A model generated the notes under the pieces. The model was not told where the DNA came from and searched no databases. It was given only the letters and a program-made list of their open reading frames with translations. A stretch of 64,000 nucleotides of DNA from Flaccisagitta enflata (lineage: Eukaryota; Chaetognatha; Sagittoidea; Aphragmophora), in the NCBI GenBank assembly GCA_965153355.1, contig OZ231127.1, forward strand, positions 60,760,001-60,824,000, written 5' to 3'. Shown here in pieces: positions 21,046-64,000 of the stretch. Made by a program: the position numbers and the translations under genes. Position 1 is the stretch's first letter; every line of letters starts with the position of its first letter.

Positions 21046-21930
21046 CTTAGACCAGACTTAGACCAGACTTAGACCAGACTTAGACCAGACTTAGACCAGA
21101 CTTAGACCAGACTTAGACCAGACTCAGACCAGACTTAGACCAGACTGAGACCAGACTGAGACCAGACTGAGACCAGACTGAGACCAGACTTACACCAGAC
21201 TTAGACCAGACTTACACCAGACTTAGACCAGACTTAGACCAGACTTAGACCAGACTTAGACCAGACTTAAACCAGACTTAGACCAGACTTAGACCAGACT
21301 TAGACCAGACTTACACCAGACTTAGACCAGACTTAGACCAGACTTAGACCAGACTTAGACCAGACTTAGACCAGACTTAGACCAGACTTAGACCAGACTT
21401 AGACCAGACTTAGACCAGACTTAGACCAGACTTAGACGAGACTTAGACCAGACTGAGACCAGACTAAGACCAGACTGAGACCAGACTTAGACCAGACTTA
21501 GACTAGACTTAGACCAGACTTAGACCAGACTTAGACTAGACTTAGACTAGACTTAGACCAGACTTAGACCAGACTTAGACCAGACTTACACCAGACTTAC
21601 ACCAGACATACACCAGACTTAGACCAGACTTAGACCAGACTTAGACCAGACTTAGACCACACTTACACCAGACTTAGACCAGACTTAGACCAGACTTAGA
21701 CCAGACTTAGACCAGACTTACACCAGACTTACACCAGACTTACACCAGACTTACACCAGACTTACACCAGACTTAGACCAGACTTAGACCAGACTTAGAC
21801 CAGACTTAGACCAGACTTAGACCAGACAGACCAGACTTAGACCAGACTTAGACCAGACTTAGACCAGACCTAAGCCAGACCTTAACCAGACTTATACCAG
21901 ACCTTATCTAAACTTAAACCAGATCTAAGC
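21046..21930 (+). repeat. 11-bp satellite array (ACTTAGACCAG)n
   Basis: About 80 head-to-tail units, mostly perfect. Recurrent variants are ACTGAGACCAG, ACTTACACCAG and ACTTAGACTAG; variants of one kind tend to sit next to each other, as expected from local slippage or unequal exchange. The right edge decays (ACCTTAACCAG, ACTTATACCAG). Confidence 0.95.
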
Positions 21931-21971
21931 CAGACTAATAACAATGTAAAACTGCTAAAAAAGCTTAGCGC

Positions 21972-22531
21972 TACCCTGCCATCAATTACAACTGTAACGA
22001 AAGAAACCTTTGTTGTGCCTAAAATATTCAGATTGGAATATTTTGCTTTGTACCTCTGAAAGAATATGATCTACCATTTTTTCTTGCAAAATTTCAAAGC
22101 TCTGGCTCAAACGGTTTGACCATAACACCTATTTGAATGAAAAAGTTGCCAGGCAAGTATGAGCAAAATTTGAAAAAAAAAAATATTTGAATATAAGCTC
22201 AAATTTTTTGAACTGTTAAAATATTTTAAAAAATGCAAAAAATTAATACATCAACTAGTATTCTTGATCAATCCAATCATTTTTACTCAATTTTCATGAC
22301 TTTAGAATAGTTTTTGAATGAAAAATTACTCAAAAATGATGTTTTTTGAGAAAATCATCTCATATTTGAAAATTATAAGGAAGCCAAACCGCTTGAGCCA
22401 GTGCTTTGAAATTTTGCATGAAAAAATGGTAGGTTATGTGCTTTCAGATGATGCAAAGCAAAATTCTTCATTATAAATACTTTAAGCGTAATAAAGGTTT
22501 CCTTTGTTACAGTTGTATTTGATGACAGGGT
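21972..22531. mobile_element. Foldback element, family F5
   Basis: The left arm starts TACCCTGCCATCAATTACAA; its reverse complement ends at about 22531 (TTGTATTTGATGACAGGGTA). The arms are about 150 bp with mismatches (ATGCAAAATTTCAAAGC; CTCAAGCGGTTTG), around an AT-rich centre. No coding frame. Confidence 0.75.
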
Positions 22532-22836
22532 ATGAACTTGGAATGACTCAGAATGACTTATAGTGACTCAGAATGACTAAGAATGACTTAAAATGACCTA
22601 AAATGATGTAAAATGACAAAAAATGACAAAAATTGCAATCGTAAAAAAGTGACTTAGCATGACTTAGAATGACTTAGAATAACTTAAAATGACTTAGAAT
22701 GACTATAAATGACTTAAAATGACTTAAGATGACCTCAAATGACTATATACGATACAAAAAAGCTAAGTGTTACGGACCGACCGACCGACCGACCGACCGA
22801 CGGAGCGGGTTGTAGAGTCGCGTGCACGCGACTAAA

Positions 22837-23319
22837 AATAAAGATAATTTGTGTGTTTATGATGTGTATCTATAATTTTCACTAGAATGAAAAGCTTAGT
22901 TGAAGATTTTTTTTAAAAAGAGGGGGGGCGCTAATTAGAGTAGGGCGTTAATTAGAGGAAATACGTTACTGTTTTTTTTTTTTTGCCGAGTATCAAGCTC
23001 TTTTTTTTAAGTAAATTAATTTTTTGCTAATCTAGCAATTATGTTTGAAAGTAGTTGAAAGTAGTTGAAAGTAGTTGAAAGTAGCTCTAACGGACCCGCT
23101 TCTAACGGAATTCCGCCTGTAACAGATGCTTATTCTTTGTCCCTTTCATCTGTTTTCTTTTATTTCCTTTATTAGCTGCAACAGAATTCATCCTATAACA
23201 GATAAAATCTATTGATCCCCTGAAATCCGTAGGAGTGGGATTTAACAATATCTTTAGCGCAAAACGCACTAAAACCTTTGCTCTTTTCCCCTCCCCCTTC
23301 CCTCACCGCCTGCTCTCAG
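22837..23319. other. Stretch upstream of the coiled-coil gene
   Basis: It contains GGGGGGGCGCTAATTAGAG (near 22923; a similar passage at about 60556), four units of TAGTTGAAAG (about 23050-23085), and a pyrimidine-rich run ending in the acceptor CTGCTCTCAG at 23319. No promoter motif recognised. Confidence 0.5.

Positions 23320-36433
<13,114 letters not shown>

Positions 36434-36520
<87 letters not shown>
36434..36520. repeat. (GA)n microsatellite at the stop of the coiled-coil gene
   Basis: About 86 bp. The TGA of the gene merges into the tract, so the 3' UTR begins with (GA)n, as in the kinase gene. Confidence 0.96.
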
Positions 36521-36526
<6 letters not shown>

Positions 36527-36911
36527 CAACAAATGAACATGCGTTTCATAGTCGTAGGAGCCGTTACAATACTGACAATAATCCCACCAAATTATGTTTA
36601 TCTGTGTCTTCGAATATTGCATGTTTTATGTTAACGTTTATCAACTTCGTGGAATTTTATGACGTCAACTTGAGTACAGATTTTATCAGATTTGAATATT
36701 GTCACTCAACGTCAATCCCCGTTCTCTGTAATATAACCCCCGTAATTTGATGAGGCTTCCATGATTGCTGAAAAGTGGGACCCTCAATGTTCAACATGAA
36801 CTTGTTAGTTTAATAGTTCAAACTCTGAAAAAAACCTGTGCTAGAAAGTTAGTGAAGGAGAAAATTTTCCTGAGTAAAAAATGAGGCCTCGAGGCTGAAA
36901 TCTTGGCCTTT

Positions 36912-37650
36912 TCACTGTAAACAAGGCTGGATACACGGTTACCCCAGTCACGTGCGGGTGGGCAGGAGCAGTGCCGGAGAAGGTCATCAGAGCATTTGGG
37001 CAGGAGCAGTAGGCTCAACCAGTCGCCCAAGGGCAATATGTGGTCAGCGATACCCGTTGCCCTGCTTTGCATGTTGGTGATTGAAGGTGATGGTAAGCAG
37101 GGCAGCAACCCCGAAGGAGACGATGTCCTGTAGAACACAGGGGGACTTTCAATTGTTCGTTCGTATGTTCCTAGAGGCTGGGATTTGACCTTGAGGCTGG
37201 AATTTGGCCTTGAGGCTGGGATTTAAACATTGAAGCTAGGATTTGAGCCTTGAGGCTGGGATTTGAGCCTTGAGACTTGGATTTAAGCCTTAAGGCTGGG
37301 ACTTGAGCCTTGAGGCTGGGATTTGAGCCTTGAGGCTGGGATTTGAGCCTAGAGACTGGGACCTGAGCCTAGAGGCTGGGATCTGAGCCTCCAGGCTGGG
37401 AACTGAGCCTCCAGGCTGGGATTTGCGCCTCCAGGCTGGAATTTGAGCCTCCAGGATGGTATCTTAGCCTCCAGGTTGGGATCTGAGCCTCCAGACTGGG
37501 ATGTTAGACTTCAGGCTAGGATCTGAGCCTCCAGGCTAGGGGGGGATGAACAAATGAACAAACAAACAAACAAACGAATGAATTGACAAACGAACAAAAG
37601 TCCCCCTGTGTTCTACAGGGCATCGTCCCCTTTGAGGCCGCTGCCCAAAA
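36912..37650. repeat. Composite F1 foldback with a family G end and 22-bp minisatellite
   Basis: 36912-37099 starts AACAAGGCTGGATACACGG and is the inverted equivalent of 776-960. The arms at 37100-37160 and 37590-37646 (CCTGTAGAACACAGGGGGAC) are inverted. Between them are about 17 units of GAGGCTGGGATTTGAGCCTT type. Confidence 0.78.
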
Positions 37651-37714
37651 AGCTCAAAAATGCCGAAAAAGTAAAACAGTTGCAAAAGCGTGTATGTGGG
37701 TGTGAGGTGGTTAG

Positions 37715-38360
37715 AGGGTCATCAGCCCCTTCGGGGCTGATGACCTATGCTGTTTTGTATTATGCCTCAAGGCTGGAATTTGGGCCTGGAGGCTTGAATC
37801 AGGGCCTCAGGGATGAAATTTGGGCCACCACGCTGGTATTTGAGCCTTAGGGCTGATATTGGGGCCTCAAGGTTGGAGCTGGGGGGCCTTGAGTTTGGGG
37901 TTGGGCCCCCAATGCTGGAATTTGGAGTTTGAGGCTGGAATTACAGCGTCGCAGCTGGAATTTAGGCTTGAGGCTGGGATTTGGGCCTGGAGGCTAAGAT
38001 TTGGGCCTGGAGGCTAGGATTTGGGCCTGGAAGCTAGGATTTGGGCCTGGAAGCTAGGATTTGAGCCCTGAGGCTGAAATTTGAGCCTGGAGACTGGGCA
38101 ATGGGCTTTGAGATTTGAATTTGGGCCTCAAAGCTGGGTTAGGGGCCTGAAGGCGGGGGGGGGGGGGCGTGAAGAAGAAGGAGGAGAAATTTCCCCTGCG
38201 TGAAAGCATAGGTCATCGGCCCCTTCGGGGCCGCTGCCCAAGGAGGACCGACCAACCGACCAACCGACCAACCGACCAACCGACCAACCGACCAACCGAC
38301 CAACCGACCAACCGACCAACCGACATAGCGAGGTGTAGAGTCGCGTAGCACGCGACTAAA
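37715..38360. repeat. Second minisatellite foldback with family G end
   Basis: The arms CAGCCCCTTCGGGGCTGATG plus ACCTATGCT (37726-37754) and AGCATAGGTCATCGGCCCCT plus TCGGGGCCG (38204-38233) enclose about 18 units of GGAGGCTGGGATTTGGGCCT type. On the right follow nine ACCAACCG units and GTAGAGTCGCGTAGCACGCG plus ACTAAAA. Confidence 0.75.
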
Positions 38361-38623
38361 AACTACATGTCAATGCCAAAGAGTAAACAATTATCTAGTT
38401 GTTATGGACATGACAAATGTATCAACGGTAAGATTGACCCACGGGCAAAGTGAAAGACAAGTCTAGGGTCGCGCGCAAACGATTTAATAAATTATAATTC
38501 AAAACGATTTTCCTGATAGCTTCCCAAGAATTGTCTTTTTAAACGGATTACCTGCACTTTATCTCTGCTTTCTATTTCTTTTTTTTTTTTTCTTCTTTTC
38601 TTCTCTTTTCACCTTTTCCAGCC

Positions 38624-38629
<6 letters not shown>

Positions 38630-38704
<75 letters not shown>
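38630..38704. repeat. (CT)n microsatellite
   Basis: About 75 bp after a CTTTTC-rich lead. Confidence 0.96.
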
Positions 38705-38709
<5 letters not shown>

Positions 38710-38867
38710 GTTATAAAACTGATGTGTGGTTGAAATGAATTCCTCTCCCTCGGTTTGTTTTCCTCATTGATTTTCCAATAATTTTTTGTTTGAAAATCTT
38801 TACGCATTCAGCTCGGAACCTTGCTCATGAGATGGAGAAAAGTTGTCGGATTTTCTTTATCAACAAG

Positions 38868-39165
38868 GCCAAGTAGGCCAATAAGGTGCGACGTGTGGAT
38901 CGTCGAACGAATGCGTTACCAGCCAACCGACCGACCGACCGACCAACCAACGGACACAGCCAGTTATAGAGGTGCTTTGTTGCACCTAAAGAAGAAAATT
39001 GATAAGTAAATGAATGAAAACAAGGCCGGATACACGGCAGGACAGTCGCGGACGGTTGGGCAGGAGCAATAATGCAAAAACCGCTCGCAATTCAGAAATG
39101 TTACCGACGAACCGACCGACCGACACAGTAAGGTGTAGAGTCGCGTGTCCGCGTATAAAAAGTTA
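38868..39165 (+). repeat. Two family G copies
   Basis: The first (38868-38990) has AACAAGGCCAAGTAGG, ACCGACCGACCGACC and GGTGCTTTGTTGCACCT as its hairpin. The second (39019-39160) has ACAAGGCCGGATACACGGCA, GTCGCGGACGGTTGGGCAGG and GAGTCGCGTGTCCGCG. Confidence 0.75.
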
Positions 39166-39690
39166 ACATCTTCATTTCTAGTTTCTGAACAACGAGCATC
39201 GATGTACACATTCGCATTCATCATCAAGATAAATGATCATTACTTATGTCAAAACAAAGGGTATATATACAACTGAATTCCGCTCTAAAGGATTTCGAAG
39301 GACTTAAATATTATATGATTCAAATCAGTTGTAAAGGCAGAAATTTCTTACAGCCAATAAAGGGAATAAAAAGAAACAAGTTGAAGGGACCTTGGTAATA
39401 TTCCCGATGCAAAAGCCCATTAACTCGCATCCATCATAGGCTGAATTCCGTTAGTGGCGGGGTCGGGTGTGTCAATATGCAAAAGTAATTTTGGTCAGAT
39501 CATTGGAGGTAGTGACAACCAGCGGGCTGAAATGACCCTGCCCATAGCCCCTGCCCATTGGAAATACCATCTTATTAGGGCCATTGCCACTGCCTCTGCC
39601 TTAGATCCAACTGCTAACATGATCTCAATCACTCACCATCCCTTTTCCCACTACTATACCACCCTCTCTCTTCTTCTACAATATTGACCC
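39166..39690. other. Anonymous non-coding stretch
   Basis: No exon or repeat recognised until the GC-rich tract begins at about 39590-39700. Confidence 0.4.
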
Positions 39691-39699
39691 TACTTAGAT

Positions 39700-40179
39700 A
39701 GTTGTCAGTGCTGCTGCCACTGCCTCCGCCGCTGCCGCCGCCTCTGCCTCTGCTACAACAAATCTGTCTACATGATCTCAATCTCCCGCCGCCGCCTCCT
39801 CCATTTGTTTTGTATCATGGGTATTTTCATTGTAGAGATTACTTTCAGCTGCTACTATCTCTTTAACGCCGCCGCCGCCTCCTCCTGCTGCTGCTGCTGC
39901 TCCTCCTCCTCCTCCTCCTCCGCCGCCGCCGCCGCCTCCACTCCTCCTCGTCCTCCGCCGCCGCCGCCGCTGCCGCCTCCTATCCTCCTCGTCCCTCTCC
40001 GCTGCCGCCTCCTCTCCTCCTCATCCTTCTCCGCCGCCGCCACCGCCTCCACTCCTCCTCGTCTTTCTCCGCCGCCGCCGCCGCTTCCACTCCTCCTCGT
40101 CCTTCTCCGCCGCTGTCGCCGCCTCCTCTCCTCCTCGTCCTTCTCCGCCGCCGCCGCCGCCTCTCCTCCTCGTTCTTCT

Positions 40180-40226
<47 letters not shown>

Positions 40227-40642
40227 TCCACTCCTCGTCCTTCTCCGCCGCCGCCGCCGCCTCCTCTCCTACTCGTCCTTCTCCGCCACCGCCGCCGCCG
40301 CCTCTTACCTCCTCCTTCACCGCCGCCTCCTCTCCTCATCCTCCTCCTCCTCTTCCCACTCTGCTGTCGCCGCCGCCGCCGCCGCCGCCGCCTCCTCCTC
40401 CTCCTCTGCCGCCACCGCCTCTCCTCCTCCTCCTCCCCAACTGCCGCCGCCGCCGCCTCCTTAAAAAAAAAAATCAGATTTAAAAAGATTCAAAGAACAT
40501 TTTATAATATATCAAAAAAAGAATCAAATTTAAAAGAAATCAAATAAAAGAAATGAAAAAAAAAAGAAAAAGAAAATCTAAAAAAAGTATTTGAAATGAA
40601 TTAAAAGAATAATTAAGAAAAAATTCAAGGAGAGGAGGCGGA

Positions 40643-40674
<32 letters not shown>

Positions 40675-41030
40675 AGGAGGAGGAGGAGGAGGAGGCGGCG
40701 GCGGCGGCAGCAGCAATGGAGGAGGAGGAGGCTATGGCGGAAAAGGAGGAGGCGGCGGCGGCGGTGGTTGTGGGGGAGGAGGCGGCGGCGGCGGTGGAGG
40801 AGGATGAGGAGGTTGAGGCAAGGGAGGAGGAGGAATGAGGAGGCAGTGGTGGTTGAGGAGGAGGAGGATGTGGAGGTGGGAGAGAATTTTTTTTTCACTT
40901 TAATGGTGAGGAAGATGTGTACTACACATTGTGTAGCAGCATGGGAGGGGGCAACAAAGCTGGTGAGGGCGGCGATGGCAGGAGGGGGGCTATAACAGTG
41001 GAGGCAGAGGCGGCGGTGGCAGGTCCACTT
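39700..41030. repeat. GC-rich CCG/TCC tract and its inverted GGC/GGA partner
   Basis: 39700-40460 is an imperfect GCC/TCC-rich tract, 40460-40630 is A-rich, and 40630-41025 is a GGC/GGA-rich tract. The outer ends pair: GCCACTGCCTCCGCCGCTGC at 39717 against GGCAGAGGCGGCGGTGGCAG near 41005. Open frames on both strands (Ser/Pro/Ala, Arg/Gly) are composition artefacts. Confidence 0.75.
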
Positions 41031-41790
41031 ATTTTTGAGTCAAATTTGAGACAGACCACTGGGAGTCAATGGGTGGATCATTGACATCAGGGAATGTAAA
41101 CAAAAGAATTCTAAGACTTTTAGCGTTTTTGTTTTTTAAAATTTCATTCATCTTCCATTTTTTTAGCGTAAGAAAAGATTGACAAAAATATATATACTTA
41201 GATCTGCACTTAGATTTGGTGAAAATAAGACACAAAATTTCTACAGAAAAGATTAGTTTTTGTCTCGTTCTATAAATTAGGTGATAAATAAACAACATTA
41301 TCTCAGTAACCACTAGAAATAACAGTAAGATATTCATATGTATAAACTTGATTATATTCCTAAGCAATAATACTGATACAGAATCATTGACACAGCAATA
41401 TACAAATTAGCGGCTAGAAAGGGGTTTTGAAAAAAACGGAAGATGAATGAAATTTTATAAAATAAAAATGCTAAAGGTTTTAAAATTTACTACCTAATGC
41501 TGTTTGATGTTGATGGTCTCATCAAAAAACCTTTTGCATAATGACACACCGGAGTGGCGGGGCTGTTAGAGCGGGGTTCGACAGTCATTCCATGACCTAT
41601 AATTTTTTCCCTTCCCCCTTTGAATTTTGTCCCAGGGCGGTCAAAAATTGTTGATTTTTCCCCATACAGTATTACCTTCGGGTTTTCTTTAGTTATTAAG
41701 TATAGATATGTGTTGAAGTAATGAAATATTCTCTTTTAGTAATACTTAAAGAATAAAACCTTCTCTGAATTTTTTCCCTCACTTTTTCCC
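41031..41790. other. AT-rich stretch with a short inverted pair
   Basis: GTTTTTTAAAATTTCATTCATC near 41131 is partly matched in inverse near 41440 (GATGAATGAAATTTTATAAAA). No gene recognised. Confidence 0.4.
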
Positions 41791-41792
41791 CT

Positions 41793-42142
41793 TTGATTTC
41801 TCGCCCCATTTCCAAACCCTACGATTCCCCCCCCCCCCCTTGCCTGGGAGGGAAATATGGAACGATAAAAATTGTAATGTGGGAGATCGTTGACGATCTG
41901 CCAGCACCCGATCATATTAACCCCTTGCCAAAAGAAAAGGTGGATACAGCTATATATAGCTGCAGTAGGAATGGTCAAAAATACAAGTCGAGACAAGATC
42001 TTCATTTCTTGCGTGTCAATCTACTCGAAAGTCTCGCGAAAAAAAATCATATTGATAGCTATGCCAAAGCCTTTGGATCGTCTAAGCAGTTGTTTAGATA
42101 CATTGACACCGGAGAATATATGGAACAAGCGAGAAAAAGCTC

Positions 42143-42184
<42 letters not shown>

Positions 42185-42266
42185 CGCCGGTGTTTTGATT
42201 CCATCGTCAAGCAAAGTGGAAGATTTAAGAAAGATCCTAGAATTCAATTTGTGGCGGCAAAGTTGA
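41793..42266 (+). CDS. Unrecognised open frame of 157 codons
   Basis: The middle (KEKVDTAIYSCSRNG, SRQDLHFLRVNLLESLAK) looks protein-like. The frame is crossed by (CT)n at 42149-42180, coding an SLSL run, and continues to KILEFNLWRQS. No family is recognised and no exon border is convincing. It lies about 440 bp before the CARD gene's ATG and could be 5' leader, an old gene fragment or chance. Confidence 0.2.
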
Positions 42267-42707
42267 GAAAAGATATTCATCGATATTCGATATATAGTTG
42301 AGATTCACTGGAGCGCATTTCAAGAAGGTTGAAAGTCATGCATTATGATATAGCTGCCTTATAGCCAATATATAAATAACTACAAAACGTATTTTATAAA
42401 ACAGCAACTTTTATACCATCTACGCGGGCATGCCATTTTCCGAGATTTCACGTTACCAACAGACCAGCGTATCTTCCCTTCTTCCTACGGACTGAGCCTC
42501 AAACAGAATTGCCTAACAAGCGACAAAGAAGTTATGGGCGCCCAGATGGGCACTCTGGCAGTGCCACACAGGCTCATACATACAGAAACAAACTCTTCAT
42601 CCAAGTCCATTTGACAAAATAAAAGGCAACAATGAATATCAGTATCGCGAATAAAAAGAAGCCCAAAATCGCTCTACTGCCAAAAGTGATACGCCAGTGA
42701 ATCCAAA

Positions 42708-63462
<20,755 letters not shown>

Positions 63463-64000
63463 CGTCGTCATCTTCTTCTTGTACCTCTTTTTCAATTTCA
63501 TTCTTTCTTTTTTCCCTCTCTATGTTGTTTCATGTCTAATTTGTATAAACAGAGCTATTGAGACTGAGTGAACCAAGGCTAAAAACATGACAACATGACA
63601 ACGTCGCGTGCGCCATATTTTGAACAGGGCCAACACCTCTAAGTCGCTTGCGGTCGTCAAGAATGCAAACTGACTTACAATAACTTAAAACGATGTAAAA
63701 CGGCGAAAAAAGTTAACGCAGACCAACGGACGGATGGACCGACCGACCGACAGACATAGTGGGTCATAGAGATAGAGTCGCGTAGCACGCGACTAAAAAA
63801 AAACAAGGCTGTGAAAGATTAGGAAAATACAAATAATGAACAAAAGACACGTTCAATTTCAAGAACTTTCAAGCGGATCGACGAAACGAAGGACCAACTG
63901 GCCAAGGGATGGACAGACTTACGGACTGACGGACCAACGGACCAACGGACCAACGGACAGAGTCACTTTTGAAAGTGGCTTTTAGAGCCGCGCTCCACGC
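63463..64000. repeat. Right edge with a family G2 copy
   Basis: 63627-63797 runs CAGGGCCAACACCTCTAAGT and CGCTTGCGGTCG to GATAGAGTCGCGTAGCACGC plus GACTAAAAAA, with a GACCGACCGACAG tract. 63890-64000 is another member cut by the window (ACGGACCAACGGACCAACGG; GAGCCGCGCTCCACGC). No further CARD exon is certain, though AAACAG|AGC at 63552 is a possible acceptor. Confidence 0.7.

Larger units (their letters stand above)
20979..22836 (+). repeat. Family G2 element swollen by an 11-bp satellite and a foldback insertion
   Basis: It begins CAAGGCCAACACCTTTAAGT and CGCATGCGGGACAAAT, as other G2 copies do. It ends in an ACCGACCGACCGACGG tract and GTAGAGTCGCGTGCACGCGA plus CTAAAA. Between these ends lie the 11-bp array (21046-21930), foldback F5 (21972-22531) and a stretch of TGACTTAGAA-type 10-mers (22540-22745) such as ordinary G2 copies contain. 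Confidence 0.75.

Noticed and set aside
21046-21930. CRISPR-like array
   Set aside because: Eleven-bp units with no spacers, in animal DNA: a simple satellite.
10737-23319. Upstream PKD exons (kinase N-lobe, PH, C1)
   Set aside because: Searched by eye on the minus strand for the Gly-rich loop and VAIK-type motifs; nothing convincing, so the 5' half is probably in a long intron's far side or outside the window.
39772-40464. 230-codon Ser/Pro/Ala frame and Arg/Gly counterparts
   Set aside because: Open because of GCC/TCC composition on both strands; no start context or splice fit.

Overview
The window is nuclear DNA of a multicellular animal, probably an invertebrate. Every convincing coding stretch is a short exon with GT/AG borders that keep the reading frame. 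The recognisable proteins are animal types: a protein kinase D, a type II Golgi beta-1,4-galactosyltransferase and a CARD adaptor. The DNA is very rich in microsatellites ((GA)n, (GT)n, (TTG)n, (CATT)n) and in foldback repeats. I cannot name a phylum or species.

Layout. 1-2152: foldback repeats, then anonymous sequence. 2153-10736 (minus): five 3' exons of a protein kinase D gene, from the catalytic loop to the stop; its 5' half was not found. Inside one of its introns (3652-9612), on the plus strand, lie exons of a small, possibly ciliary, protein, readable as two genes (3882-5918 and 7314-9053) or as one gene of 355 residues. 10737-23319: no convincing gene, but several foldback elements, microsatellites and an array of about 80 copies of an 11-bp unit. 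23320-36435 (plus): ten phase-consistent exons of an acidic, coiled-coil, Ser/Gly-rich protein (791 visible residues, 5' end missing). 36436-42707: foldback elements with 20-22-bp internal repeats and a large GC-rich inverted tract. 42708 to at least 63339 (plus): a CARD plus coiled-coil protein whose first intron is 14.4 kb. Nested in that intron on the minus strand are a beta-1,4-galactosyltransferase gene (44006-51814) and a broken non-LTR retrotransposon (about 53005-56128), itself split by a foldback element.

Common themes. Gene-within-intron nesting on the opposite strand occurs twice. Sense-strand GT or GTT microsatellites start within about 60 nt of roughly a third of the splice donors. 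Two exons have been caught up in tandem duplication: a 359-bp duplication of a phase 1-to-0 exon in the CARD gene, and a 160-bp satellite built from the start of a galactosyltransferase exon. A dispersed repeat superfamily ends in GTCGCG...CGCGAC hairpins at one side and ACAAGGCCGGATAC or ACAAGGCCAACACC at the other. It recurs more than 20 times and looks like the main undescribed mobile component here. All homologies are from recall and reading; no search was run.
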